A DNA stretch of 64,000 nucleotides from Firm-13 sp037143795 (GTDB lineage: Bacteria; Bacillota; Clostridia; Saccharofermentanales; Saccharofermentanaceae), in contig JBAWXZ010000005.1 of NCBI GenBank assembly GCA_037143795.1, positions 1 to 64,000 of the forward strand. The letters are read 5' to 3'. The position numbers were made by a program, and so were the translations under genes. The notes below the pieces were generated by a model. It ran no database searches and was not told the DNA's origin. It saw only the letters and a list, made by a program, of their open reading frames with translations. Positions 24,489-33,730 of this stretch are shown piece by piece; position 1 is the first letter of the stretch; each line of letters begins with the position of its first letter.

Positions 24489-26495
24489 ATGGAAAGATCC
24501 CTGTTTTTACCGGTTTCCAGGCAGGATATGCTGGACCGGGATTGGTATTGGTACGATTACCTGGTAGTGACCGGGGACGCATATGTTGATCATCCGAGCT
24601 TCGGGTCCGCAGTGATCGGCCGCGTGCTGGAGAAGGCCGGCTTCCGTGTGGCCGTCCTCGCACAGCCGGACTGGAAGAATGCCGATGCATTCCTTGCCAT
24701 GGGGCGTCCGCGCCTGGGGGTTATGATCAGCTCGGGTAATCTGGATTCCATGGTTGCCCATTATACGGCGGCAAAAAAGCATAGAAATGAAGATTTTTAT
24801 TCGCCCGGAAAGAAGGCCGGACTGCGGCCCGACCGGGCTGTTATCGTGTATTCGAACCTGTCCAGAGCGGCTTTCGGGAAAGACATTTCGATTATTATCG
24901 GCGGGCTCGAAGCTTCCCTGCGCCGTTTTGCCCATTATGATTACTGGGATAATAAAGTGCGCCGGAGCATCCTTTTCGACTCGGCGGCGGACATTCTTGT
25001 ATTCGGAATGGGTGAGAGGGCGGTTCGCGAGATTGCCGCACGGCAGAAGGCGGGCGTTCCGGTATCCGGTATGACGGACATTCCGGGCACTGCTTTTTTG
25101 GCTGATTCGCCGGAGGCATTCCTCGAAAAGGGACTGATGTGTCCTTCCTTTGAGGCCGTTTCCACCCGGAAAAAAGAATATGCCGAAGCTACGCTCCTGC
25201 AGTATTCGGAGAATGACGCTGTCAGGGGCCGGACCATTCTGCAGCCTCACGGCAACAGATATCTTGTAGTGCTGCCGTCGGCGATGCCTTTATCCCGGCC
25301 GGAGCTTGATGCAGTGGCGGAGCTGCCTTATACGCGTGAGTATCATCCGATGTATGAGGAAATGGGCGGCGTGCCATCGCTTGACGAAGTCCGTTTTTCG
25401 ATTATTCATAACCGCGGGTGCTTCGGAGCATGCAATTTCTGCAGTCTGGCATGGCATCAGGGACGGATGGTGACATCAAGGAGCCAGGAGTCAGTACTGC
25501 GGGAAGCCCGGGAGCTGACGCAGCATAAGGATTTTAAAGGTTATATTAACGATGTCGGCGGGCCGACGGCGAATTTCCGGCACTTTTCCTGCAAGGACCA
25601 GGAGAAGAACGGTATGTGCAGGGACCGAAAATGCCTGACACCGGTTCCCTGCAGCCGGCTGGATGCGGATCATTCCGATTACCTGCAGCTTCTGCGTCGT
25701 CTTCGTAAGGTTCCCGGCGTGAAAAAAGTATTTATCCGTTCAGGAATCCGTTATGATTACCTGCTGGCTGATAAGAATAAGGAATTTCTTGAGGAACTGG
25801 TGACCTATCATGTTTCCGGTCAGCTGAAAATTGCTCCGGAGCATTGCGTGGACAGTGTCCTGGATTATATGGGCAAGCCGCACATAGATGTGTACCAACG
25901 ATTTATAGAACAGTATGCCTGTATGAATGAGAAGCACGACATGAACCAGTTTGTTGTACCGTATCTGATGTCCTCACATCCGGGATGTACACTGGCCGAT
26001 GCGATAGCACTTGCCGAATTCCTTCATGGACTGGGGCGGCAGCCTGAGCAGGTTCAGGATTTCTATCCGACCCCAGGCACCATCTCCACCTGCATGTATC
26101 ACACCGGCTATGATCCCCTGACGATGCAGCGCGTATATGTCGCTCATACGCCTCACGAAAAGGATCTCCAGCGTGCACTCCTCCAATGGCGGAATCCCGG
26201 TAACCGGGCGCTGGTCATCGAGGCCCTTCACAAGGCAGGGCGCCCGGACCTCATCGGACACGATCCAAAATGCCTGATACGCCCGCAAAGTAAAGCGCAG
26301 AGGGATGCCGGTGCATTCACGGGACACCTCCAGGGCAAACCCCGCAGGTCAGACGGTAAAGCAGCTGGAAATTCCGAAAGAAAATCAGGCTCAGCATCGC
26401 CGCAGCGAAAATCCGGTACGGAGTCTGGTAACGGCAGGAAAACTGCGCACGGAACGGTCGCCGGGAAACGTCCGTATTCCAAAAAGAAAAATTGA
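24489..26495 (+). CDS. YgiQ family radical SAM protein
   Basis: A 668-residue radical SAM enzyme of the UPF0313/YgiQ family. It shows the N-terminal family region (VTGDAYVDHPSFG, AQPDW, SSGNLDSMVAHYTA), the cluster-binding NRGCFGACNFCS (CxxxCxxC) near residue 310, and the C-terminal family block HPGCTLADAIALAEFL and QDFYPTPGT. The last 50 residues are a Lys/Arg/Ser-rich disordered tail. The reaction is unknown. The ATG at 24489 begins the family sequence; a TTG at 24468 is also in frame. Confidence 0.92.
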   Translation: MERSLFLPVSRQDMLDRDWYWYDYLVVTGDAYVDHPSFGSAVIGRVLEKAGFRVAVLAQPDWKNADAFLAMGRPRLGVMISSGNLDSMVAHYTAAKKHRNEDFYSPGKKAGLRPDRAVIVYSNLSRAAFGKDISIIIGGLEASLRRFAHYDYWDNKVRRSILFDSAADILVFGMGERAVREIAARQKAGVPVSGMTDIPGTAFLADSPEAFLEKGLMCPSFEAVSTRKKEYAEATLLQYSENDAVRGRTILQPHGNRYLVVLPSAMPLSRPELDAVAELPYTREYHPMYEEMGGVPSLDEVRFSIIHNRGCFGACNFCSLAWHQGRMVTSRSQESVLREARELTQHKDFKGYINDVGGPTANFRHFSCKDQEKNGMCRDRKCLTPVPCSRLDADHSDYLQLLRRLRKVPGVKKVFIRSGIRYDYLLADKNKEFLEELVTYHVSGQLKIAPEHCVDSVLDYMGKPHIDVYQRFIEQYACMNEKHDMNQFVVPYLMSSHPGCTLADAIALAEFLHGLGRQPEQVQDFYPTPGTISTCMYHTGYDPLTMQRVYVAHTPHEKDLQRALLQWRNPGNRALVIEALHKAGRPDLIGHDPKCLIRPQSKAQRDAGAFTGHLQGKPRRSDGKAAGNSERKSGSASPQRKSGTESGNGRKTAHGTVAGKRPYSKKKN

Positions 26496-26558
26496 AGTTG
26501 AAAAGTTCAATGACTATGTGTAACGGATAGATGCCAATTTCAATATCGAGGTAAAAAC

Positions 26559-26930
26559 ATGGATGAATTTGAAGAATATTTAGTGACTATTGAAAACAAG
26601 GAGCACCGGGCTCGAATGGAAGAGGTATTGGCATGGGTCGCCGCGAAATATCCCGGTTTGGAGACAAGGATTGCCTGGAATCAGCCTATGTTTACTGATC
26701 ACGGCACATTTATCATTGGTTTCAGCGTATCCGGGAAGAATCTGGCAATTGCGCCTGAAGTGCCGGCAATCAATCGTTTTTCTGATGAAATTGTGAAGGC
26801 TGGTTATGATCACACCAAAGGGCTGCTGCGTATTCGATGGGATCTAGCTGTTGATTTTTCACTTCTGGAAAGACTAATCGAATTTAATATTATGGATAAG
26901 GCAGACTGTTCAACTTTTTGGAGAAAATAG
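26559..26930 (+). CDS. DUF1801 (YdhG-like) protein
   Basis: A 123-residue soluble protein of the DUF1801/YdhG fold: YPGLETRIAWNQPMF, GTFIIGFSVSGKNLAIAPE and the final LLRIRWDLAVDFSLL are typical. Some members are called intracellular iron chaperones, but this is weakly supported. The ATG at 26559 follows CGAGGT. Single gene. Confidence 0.85.
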   Translation: MDEFEEYLVTIENKEHRARMEEVLAWVAAKYPGLETRIAWNQPMFTDHGTFIIGFSVSGKNLAIAPEVPAINRFSDEIVKAGYDHTKGLLRIRWDLAVDFSLLERLIEFNIMDKADCSTFWRK

Positions 26931-26997
26931 GAATACGACGTAAGAACACAGACAAATCAGCTGCGGATAAAAAGCAATTAATTTCTTCTCCGCAGGA

Positions 26998-28449
26998 TCA
27001 GCTTGCCGCTTCCATCACCGGTATTTCTTGAGTCTCTTTACAGGGACCGAGTATTTTATTGATACGATCATACGATGCCTGCATTTCAGCAGTGGTCGTC
27101 TGATAAGCGGCCGGGTCGGACAGGGCGGGTAAAACAGGTACGATCAGATGCTGCAGTCCCGATCCCTTTGGTATCCGCACGATATTGGTCGGGATATACT
27201 CACCCTTTTCAATGGTGACGCCGTCCGCTGTTTTCAGGAAAGTGACTCTCGCGATCATGCCGTCCTGGGCTTTGCCCGCGGTTCCAAGCGAACCATAATT
27301 CCAGTTGCCCAGAAAATTACCGAGGGAATAGTAGACCAGAGTCTGCTTTCCGGTGGCCGCGGATGTCAGCACATCAATTTCCTCAAGTACATGGGGGTGG
27401 TGGCCGATGATCAGATCGATACCGCCATCGCAGAGATCCTGCGCCATTTTCTGCTGCCATGCGACGCTGTGCGTATTATATTCTTCGCCCCAGTGAAGCG
27501 TCAGGCAGATGATTTCTGCACCTTGCCGGCGCAGTTCATCAACGCGCTGAAAAATAGCCGCCATATCTCTTTCATAGGCAGGTTCACGGTATGGATTGAA
27601 CGAATCAATTAACAGGTCGGCACCGTCCGGAAGCGGGATGCCATTGATCGTTTTTCTTTGTTCCGTTCCGGGAGTTTCGAAAGTGTAATTTAACAGGCCG
27701 ACCTTGATCCCGCCGAGATCTTCGACAGTATCCATCGGACCGGCTGTATCCGGCCGGGTTCCGATTACCGTAAGGCCTGCATCGCGAAATACGGAAGCCG
27801 TTCTGATGAGACCGTCCAGGCCTTTATCTATACAGTGATTATTGGCCGTGCAGATGACACGAAAACCGGCTGTGTATAGAGAGTCAGCAATGGCATCAGG
27901 TGCGGAGAATGATGGAAAACCGCTGTATGGAGGTCCATTTAGGGTTCCCTCGAAATTGCCCATTGCGAGATTGGACGCCTCGAAAATGGGCGAAACAAAT
28001 TGGAAATCCGTGTTGTAGTTATACACCGGCATGGCCTCGCCGGGATTTGTCAGACCGCCGTCAATGACGGACTTATGCATAATGATATCACCGACAGCGG
28101 TTATTGTTGCGCGGATTTCAGGCGAGGCGGTGGGTACGGGAGTCGGCGACGGTGCAGATGAGGGGGCCGGTATAGTCGAAGACGATTCCGTCTGAGGGAT
28201 TGAAGCGGCTGAAGTTGATAAGGCTTCAGAAGTGACCGGGCTTCCGGAATAAGCAGTTGACTGCCCCGTCGCTGCGCCGATTTCCTTCGTTGGGAAGGAA
28301 GGCCCCCAAATCAGGGCGATGGTAAGAAAAGCCAGTGACCCGCATATAATTCGCAGGATTTTTGAAAAAGCTGCTGATTGTCTGACGTGTTCTGCAACTG
28401 ATGGATCCTTTGGATCCGATGGATTCGTTGATGCAGGTTCATGACCCAT
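26998..28449 (-). CDS. CapA family metallophosphatase-like protein
   Basis: A 483-residue secreted or membrane-anchored protein. One helix lies at about residues 34-55, followed by a Ser/Thr/Pro-rich linker (about 65-110). The CapA catalytic domain carries AVGDIIMHKSVIDGG, NFEGTL, TANNHCIDKGLDGL, LHWGEEYN and GHHPHVLEEID, which hold the metal-binding Asp, Asn and His residues. CapA-type proteins act in poly-gamma-glutamate or surface polymer handling, but no capB or capC is present, so its role here is unclear. The ATG at 28449 has TAGGAG. Confidence 0.9.
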   Translation of the reverse strand: MGHEPASTNPSDPKDPSVAEHVRQSAAFSKILRIICGSLAFLTIALIWGPSFPTKEIGAATGQSTAYSGSPVTSEALSTSAASIPQTESSSTIPAPSSAPSPTPVPTASPEIRATITAVGDIIMHKSVIDGGLTNPGEAMPVYNYNTDFQFVSPIFEASNLAMGNFEGTLNGPPYSGFPSFSAPDAIADSLYTAGFRVICTANNHCIDKGLDGLIRTASVFRDAGLTVIGTRPDTAGPMDTVEDLGGIKVGLLNYTFETPGTEQRKTINGIPLPDGADLLIDSFNPYREPAYERDMAAIFQRVDELRRQGAEIICLTLHWGEEYNTHSVAWQQKMAQDLCDGGIDLIIGHHPHVLEEIDVLTSAATGKQTLVYYSLGNFLGNWNYGSLGTAGKAQDGMIARVTFLKTADGVTIEKGEYIPTNIVRIPKGSGLQHLIVPVLPALSDPAAYQTTTAEMQASYDRINKILGPCKETQEIPVMEAAS

Positions 28450-28671
28450 ATTTGCCGCTCCTATTCCATATTTGTATTGTATTCTTAACGCCCTGTGCCG
28501 GCTGCATTTTATGTTACTATAAATTATATAAAATAGTACAGCAGCATCTGTTTTGCTGCTGTTGTCAGATGGTGTAATATTGAATTAGCTGATACTGGCC
28601 ATAGTAGAAGAACTCATGATTGGATACACCCAATATTCGAGAAAATACTATTTGCGAAAGGAGGAATTGCA

Positions 28672-29091
28672 GTGGAAAGATCAACATTTACAGCAAAGAG
28701 TGCCGCGGTTTTGGCGGCCGTAATATGCATGTTACTGCTCACCGGATGCGGCAGTACAAAATTATCGGAAGATTTTAAAGAGGACGAAGTCAAAAGCGCA
28801 GCAGAAAATGTAATTACCCTTGTCAACAATCAGGACTCAGAGGGCCTTAAAGCGATATGTACTGTCCAGATGAAGGACGCACTTACCGATGACGTAATGA
28901 AACAGATATATGAAGCGATCGGCGAAGGCGGCACATTTGAGAAAGTCTCTGATATGAGCGTTTCGGGATCAACAGCAAACGGAGAAGATTTTGCCGTTGC
29001 TGTTGTAAAAGCAAAATATGAGATCCGATCATTTACATATACAATCAGCTTCACAAAGCAGATGAAACTTGCCGGACTGTATTATAAATAG
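28672..29091 (+). CDS. DUF3887-like lipoprotein
   Basis: A 139-residue lipoprotein. A basic N-terminus and hydrophobic segment end in the lipobox LLTGC, with Cys26 the expected lipidated residue. The rest resembles DUF3887 (EDEVKSAAENVITLVNNQDSEGL near the start and FTYTISFTKQMKLAGLYYK at the end), a small cystatin-like fold. GTG start with AAAGGAGG. Probably displayed on the membrane surface; role unknown. Confidence 0.8.
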   Translation: MERSTFTAKSAAVLAAVICMLLLTGCGSTKLSEDFKEDEVKSAAENVITLVNNQDSEGLKAICTVQMKDALTDDVMKQIYEAIGEGGTFEKVSDMSVSGSTANGEDFAVAVVKAKYEIRSFTYTISFTKQMKLAGLYYK

Positions 29092-29109
29092 GTACCCTTA
29101 ACCGTAGCC

Positions 29110-29118
29110 GGGGGGGGG
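29110..29118. repeat. G9 homopolymer
   Basis: Nine consecutive Gs lie between the lipoprotein gene and the radical SAM gene. Such tracts are prone to slippage and to sequencing error. It is not inside a reading frame. Confidence 0.7.
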
Positions 29119-29205
29119 TTACATGATAGGATATAATAATAGTTCAGCATGTAAGCCAATAACAGCATGGTCAATTCCCGGACAAATTCTGCAGGAGACT
29201 TGTGA

Positions 29206-30111
29206 TTGAATAAATTTAAAAAAATTTATATTGAAATAACAAATGTTTGTAATCTTACCTGCGATTTTTGCCCGCAGACAAAACGAAAACCGGAATTTAT
29301 GAATATTGAAACATTCGGCAAAATATTGGACCAGATAAAGGCACATACGAATTCTATATATTTTCATGTAAAAGGAGAACCTCTTCTTCATCCCGAAATA
29401 GACAAATTTCTGGATCTGTGTCATGAAAAAGGATTTAAAGTCAACATTACAACAAATGGAACACTGATCCATAAGGCACATGATATGCTTCTGACAAAGC
29501 CGGCTTTGCGGCAGGTTAATTTCTCCCTGCATAGCTTCGATGGAAACAAGGGTTCCCGGAACAAAGGAGAATATATTGATAATATTTTTCTCTTTGTAAA
29601 AGAAGCGATGAAAAAAGCAGAGGTATTCATATCCCTGCGGCTTTGGAATCTACATGAGAATGATGCGGTTAACCGGGAGAGGGAGAGAAACAGCGAACTT
29701 CTGGCATCGATTGAAAAAGAATTTGATTTGCCGTACAAAATACAGGATGAAGCAGTGCCTGAAAGCGGAATTAAGATTGCTGACAAAATATACCTGAATC
29801 AGGCTCATCAGTTTCAATGGCCGGACCTGAAGGAAAAGGAAGACCATGGAAGTGCTTTTTGCCATGGACTTCGCAGCCAGGCTGCTATACTGGTCGATGG
29901 AACGGTGGTCCCCTGCTGTCTGGACGGCGAAGGTGTTATAAACCTTGGAAACATACACAAGACTTCTTTTTCCGAAATAGTGGACAGCAGAAGAGCCGGA
30001 AATATCGTTGATGGTTTTACTAGAAAAGAAGCAGTCGAGGAACTTTGCAGGAAGTGCGGATACAGGGAGAGGTTCGACTCACAGGTGTTTGGGAATCCCG
30101 GGGGTTTATGA
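29206..30111 (+). CDS. radical SAM/SPASM domain protein
   Basis: A 301-residue enzyme. The N-terminal ITNVCNLTCDFCPQTKRKP has the CxxxCxxC cluster motif. HVKGEPLLHPEI (the GGEP-like SAM motif, here KGEP) follows, and a shortened SPASM region at the C-terminus contains CCLDGEGVINLGNI and CRKCGYRERF. SPASM enzymes modify peptides or carbohydrates; no precursor peptide gene is evident next to it. Start is TTG with AGGAGA seven bases upstream. One base separates it from the SDR gene, so they form an operon. Confidence 0.9.
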   Translation: MNKFKKIYIEITNVCNLTCDFCPQTKRKPEFMNIETFGKILDQIKAHTNSIYFHVKGEPLLHPEIDKFLDLCHEKGFKVNITTNGTLIHKAHDMLLTKPALRQVNFSLHSFDGNKGSRNKGEYIDNIFLFVKEAMKKAEVFISLRLWNLHENDAVNRERERNSELLASIEKEFDLPYKIQDEAVPESGIKIADKIYLNQAHQFQWPDLKEKEDHGSAFCHGLRSQAAILVDGTVVPCCLDGEGVINLGNIHKTSFSEIVDSRRAGNIVDGFTRKEAVEELCRKCGYRERFDSQVFGNPGGL

Positions 30112-30112
30112 T

Positions 30113-30928
30113 ATGGATTATATTTTATTTACCGGAGCTACGGGCGGGTTGGGCAGCGTGTGCGTCAAAGCACTTTCGGAGTGCGGTTATACAGTTTTCG
30201 CGGCCGGTACGAATACGGAGATGCTCGCGGAACTTGCGCGTCTGCCGAATGTGATCCCTGTCCGGGCCGATGTATCGGACATGGAAAGCTTGCAATCTGC
30301 ACGCCGGACGGTGGAAGGCTATACCGGTCAATTATATGCAATTGTCAATTTTGCCGGGCTTACGGGCTTCTGTTCCATGGTGGAGGGCAACTGCGTTGAA
30401 CTGACTGAAAGACTATTAAGTGTTAATGTTATGGGTATGGTGCGGGTGAACCGGCTGTTTTTTGACATGGTGCAAGCCTGTCACGGGCGAATCATCAACT
30501 GCTCATCCGAAGCCGGGTGGATGACGCCGCAGCCTTTTGCAGCGCCCTATTTTTTATCGAAATACGCGGTCGAGGCCTATAGCGACAGCCTGCGAAGAGA
30601 GCTGATATATCTGGGCATCCCCGTCATCAAGCTTCAGCCGGGTTCGTTTAAAACCCGGCTGCTCGACAACATAAATGAGCAGTTTGAAAAAACACTCTCC
30701 GAAACAAGGCATTATAAGAAAGTCCTGACCCGGATGAAGCCGCTGATGACGCAGGAACTTCAAGGAGGCAGTAACCCCGGAAAGCTCGCTGCTGTATTGG
30801 TCAGGGCGGTCAACGCACGGCATCCGAGGCTAGCCTACCGTGTCGGGACAGGTAAGCTTCTGGCCATACTGGAAATTCTGCCGGATCGATGGCTTGATGT
30901 GTTGTACAGGTCGATGATGAATCGATAA
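30113..30928 (+). CDS. SDR family oxidoreductase
   Basis: A 271-residue short-chain dehydrogenase. It has the Rossmann motif FTGATGGLGSVCVKAL, an NFAG motif around residue 80, Ser of NCSSEAGW and the catalytic YFLSKYAVEAY (YxxxK). The C-terminal part resembles retinol-dehydrogenase-like members (LIYLGIPVIKLQPGSFKT). The frame opens at 30008 inside the radical SAM gene, but the ATG at 30113 begins at the first strand. Pairing with the SPASM enzyme suggests a shared small-molecule pathway. Confidence 0.88.
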   Translation: MDYILFTGATGGLGSVCVKALSECGYTVFAAGTNTEMLAELARLPNVIPVRADVSDMESLQSARRTVEGYTGQLYAIVNFAGLTGFCSMVEGNCVELTERLLSVNVMGMVRVNRLFFDMVQACHGRIINCSSEAGWMTPQPFAAPYFLSKYAVEAYSDSLRRELIYLGIPVIKLQPGSFKTRLLDNINEQFEKTLSETRHYKKVLTRMKPLMTQELQGGSNPGKLAAVLVRAVNARHPRLAYRVGTGKLLAILEILPDRWLDVLYRSMMNR

Positions 30929-31006
30929 AATTGAAGCCAGTGAGGCCGCATTTACCAATTTCGAATGTGAGAATCTGCAGCAGAGATCAAAGGAGCTATT
31001 TGATAT

Positions 31007-31954
31007 ATGAAGTTTTATTTTGCGCCTATGGAAGGGCTGACCGGGTACGTATACAGAAATGCCCATCATGCTTTCTTTGATAATGTGGACAAATACTTTT
31101 CACCGTTTATTTTTGCCAATCAAAGCAAGGGTTTTACAACGCGGGAATTGAACGATATTTTACCGGAAAACAACACGGGTATTGTTTTGATACCGCAGCT
31201 GCTGACCAATCACGCACCTGATTTTATTCATACAGCAAAGAAGCTGAAACAGCTCGGATATAATGAGATCAATTTGAATCTGGGATGCCCTTCCGGAACG
31301 GTTGTTTCGAAAAACAGAGGGTCCGGGTTCCTTTATCACAAAGAAGACCTTGACGCATTTTTGGATCAGATATTTACGCAGTCGGTAACAAAAATATCAA
31401 TAAAAACGAGAATCGGAAAAAACGACCCTGATGAATTCGCTGAATTGATTGAGATATTCAACAAATACCCGATGGAAGAACTGATCATACATCCCAGGAT
31501 TCAAAAGGACTTCTATAAAAATACACCCAATTTGAAAGTTTTTAAGGAAGCCCTGCTGTCGAGCAAAAATCCTGTCTGTTATAACGGTGACCTCTGTACA
31601 GCCAAAGACTATGAGACATTTACTGCTGATTTCCCCGATGTAGATACTGTAATGATTGGCAGGGGATTAATAAGCAACCCGGGATTGATTGCCGATATTA
31701 CAACAAATACCAAGCTCGATAAAAAACTGCTGAAGGACTTTCATGACAGGGTCTACGGGGATTATAAAAAAGTACTCTCCGGAGATGTGAATGTCCTGCA
31801 TAAGATGAAAGAAATGTGGCTCTATATGATTATGATGTTTTCGAATAATGAAAAATATATCAAGAAAATCAAGAAAGCAGATAGATTGTCCGAATATGAT
31901 GAAGCAGTTGCGAGACTGTTTCTGGAACAGGATGTCCTGGATAACAGGGAATAG
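31007..31954 (+). CDS. tRNA-dihydrouridine synthase family protein
   Basis: A 315-residue FMN-dependent TIM-barrel enzyme that reduces uridines in tRNA. The N-terminal APMEGLTGYVYRNAHHAFF, the catalytic-Cys motif LNLGCPSGTVVSKNRGSG, SIKTRIG, LIIHPRIQKDFYKN and VMIGRGLISNPGL are all conserved. It is close to the Dus paralogues of Lachnospiraceae rather than to DusB linked with the nifR3 operon. The start has AAGGAG. Single gene convergent with the RsmH-like gene seven bases away. Confidence 0.92.
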   Translation: MKFYFAPMEGLTGYVYRNAHHAFFDNVDKYFSPFIFANQSKGFTTRELNDILPENNTGIVLIPQLLTNHAPDFIHTAKKLKQLGYNEINLNLGCPSGTVVSKNRGSGFLYHKEDLDAFLDQIFTQSVTKISIKTRIGKNDPDEFAELIEIFNKYPMEELIIHPRIQKDFYKNTPNLKVFKEALLSSKNPVCYNGDLCTAKDYETFTADFPDVDTVMIGRGLISNPGLIADITTNTKLDKKLLKDFHDRVYGDYKKVLSGDVNVLHKMKEMWLYMIMMFSNNEKYIKKIKKADRLSEYDEAVARLFLEQDVLDNRE

Positions 31955-31960
31955 TACAAA

Positions 31961-33022
31961 TTATGCCTTTATAGCCCAGCGTAATTTGGCAGAACGCGCC
32001 CGGCTGTTGGTATAGCATTCTTCAGATGACGGCCGTATGGGACCGGGAGCTACTTCGCGGTAGACGCCCTCGCGAAAAAAGCGCTGAAATGATTTTTTAA
32101 CGAGCCGGTCTTCTCCTGAATGAAAAGAGAGTATCGCAACTCGGCCGCCCGGGGCAAGGGCATCGGGAAGCTTCTCGAGAAATGCATCAAGCACTTCAAA
32201 TTCGTCGTTGACATCAATCCGGAGCGCCTGAAAGCAGCGCTGACAGGATTTTTTGATCTCATCGATCTTATCCTGATTCTTATCATTTCCCGGAAGAAAT
32301 GCAAGTGCATCTTTGATAATCTGCCGGAGTTGTTTGGTTGTTGTTATATCCGTTCCTTTTCTGATTGCGGTAATAATTGCGCGGGCAATTACTTCTGCGT
32401 GAGGCTCGTCCGAGTTTTCTATCAGCATACCTTCCAATTCAGCCTCGGATATCGACTTCAAACGCTCTGCCGCCGATATGCCAGCCTTAGGATTGAGCCG
32501 CAGGTCCAAAGGCCCGTCACGTTTAAAGGAGAACCCTCTTTCGGGATTGTCAATCTGCATGGAAGAGACACCCAGATCCGCAAGTACAAAATCGAGCGGA
32601 CCGGATTCAAGGACAAGCACATCAATATCAGAAAAGTTCATTTGCATGATCGTTAAAATATCGGAGCCGTACCCTAAGCTCTCCAGGCGCTCCCTTGTAC
32701 GCGGTAATTCGAGCGGATCTACATCAACAGCGTACAAATGCCCTTTGGAATCCAGACATTTCAGCATTTCCAGTGAATGGCCGCCAAACCCGAGGGTGGC
32801 ATCAAGTCCGGTTTGCCCCGGAGTAATTGCCAGAAATTCCAATATTTCCTTAACGCATATCGAACGGTGCATGCCGGCAGGTGTACTGCCGCGCTCGATA
32901 ACTTTGGCCACATCGCCGGCATATTTTTCCGGCTGCAGTTCCTTATACTTTTCTTTGAATGCTTTCGGGTGCGTGCCGTTATAACGGACACGCCGCTGAT
33001 GTTTGGGTTCCTGATTATCCAC
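31961..33022 (-). CDS. RsmH-type 16S rRNA (cytosine-N4)-methyltransferase, orphan copy
   Basis: A 353-residue RsmH homologue. It has MHRSICVKEILEFLAITPGQ, the SAM motif DATLGFGGHSLEML, LADLGVSSMQID, ERGFSFKRDGPLDLR, and near the C-terminus VAILSFHSGEDRLVKKSFQ. RsmH methylates C1402 of 16S rRNA. Typical RsmH is about 310 residues and sits in the mraZ-rsmH-ftsL division cluster; this one has a 45-residue basic N-terminal extension and no division genes nearby. It is probably a second, specialised copy. Start is GTG with GAGG. Confidence 0.88.
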   Translation of the reverse strand: MDNQEPKHQRRVRYNGTHPKAFKEKYKELQPEKYAGDVAKVIERGSTPAGMHRSICVKEILEFLAITPGQTGLDATLGFGGHSLEMLKCLDSKGHLYAVDVDPLELPRTRERLESLGYGSDILTIMQMNFSDIDVLVLESGPLDFVLADLGVSSMQIDNPERGFSFKRDGPLDLRLNPKAGISAAERLKSISEAELEGMLIENSDEPHAEVIARAIITAIRKGTDITTTKQLRQIIKDALAFLPGNDKNQDKIDEIKKSCQRCFQALRIDVNDEFEVLDAFLEKLPDALAPGGRVAILSFHSGEDRLVKKSFQRFFREGVYREVAPGPIRPSSEECYTNSRARSAKLRWAIKA

Positions 33023-33042
33023 GCAAATACCTCATCTGAATT

Positions 33043-33072
33043 TTGATACAATATATATAGTACCATTATAGT
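33043..33072 (+). promoter_or_regulatory. promoter of the GrpB gene
   Basis: TTGATA (33043-33048) and TATAGT (33067-33072) are 18 bases apart, about 25 bases before the AGGGGG ribosome binding site. Confidence 0.5.
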
Positions 33073-33098
33073 TCATAATCACCAGGGGGTGCGCCAGC

Positions 33099-33692
33099 AT
33101 GAATAAAGAATTGTCAGAAATGTCACCGAAAGAATTGCGGGATTTGTTCCCGATTATCCTGAAAGAGCACAATCCCAAATATAAGCAATGGTATGAAATC
33201 GAAGAAAGACAGCTTTTCAGCAGTATCAAAAAACAGGATATAAAACGTATCAGCCATATCGGAAGCAGTGCGGTAGAAGGATTGATTGCAAAACCGACTG
33301 TAGATATTCTATTGGAAGTTGATATCAATTGCGACATTACAAAACTAAGCGAAATCCTGATAAAAAATAACTGGATACTTATGTCAAGTGAGTACGGGCC
33401 GGATTTGAAACTTGTGTTCAACAAAGGATATACACCGGATGGATTCGCAGAAAAAGTGTACCATCTTCATGTCAGGTATCCGGGCGATTGGGATGAGCTG
33501 TATTTTCGGGATTATCTACTGGATCATACTGATGTCGCCGTTCAATATGGAGACCTTAAATTGAGTCTGTGGAAAGAATTCGAGCACAACAGGGATGGAT
33601 ACACAGAAGCTAAATCAGATTTTATTAAAAGATATACAGCGTTGGCAAAAATTGAATATGCAGGCAGATATCTACCAAAAACTTATGGATGA
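33099..33692 (+). CDS. GrpB family protein (UPF0157)
   Basis: A 197-residue nucleotidyltransferase-fold protein of the GrpB family: RISHIGSSAVEGLIAKPTVD with the GS and later acidic residues, LHVRYPGDWDELYFRDYLL and the final KSDFIKRYTALAKIEYA. Members act as adenylyltransferases or CoA-kinase-linked domains; the substrate here is unknown. Its stop overlaps the open frame of the next gene, whose real start is 39 bases further on. Confidence 0.88.
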   Translation: MNKELSEMSPKELRDLFPIILKEHNPKYKQWYEIEERQLFSSIKKQDIKRISHIGSSAVEGLIAKPTVDILLEVDINCDITKLSEILIKNNWILMSSEYGPDLKLVFNKGYTPDGFAEKVYHLHVRYPGDWDELYFRDYLLDHTDVAVQYGDLKLSLWKEFEHNRDGYTEAKSDFIKRYTALAKIEYAGRYLPKTYG

Positions 33693-33730
33693 TCAGTGAT
33701 AAAATCATCATCATCATGGAGGTTTGCCGT

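Noticed and set aside
26961..26995. Inverted repeat CTGCGGA...TCCGCAG after the CapA gene
   Set aside because: Stem of seven with a 21-base loop and no T run on either strand; weak as a terminator.
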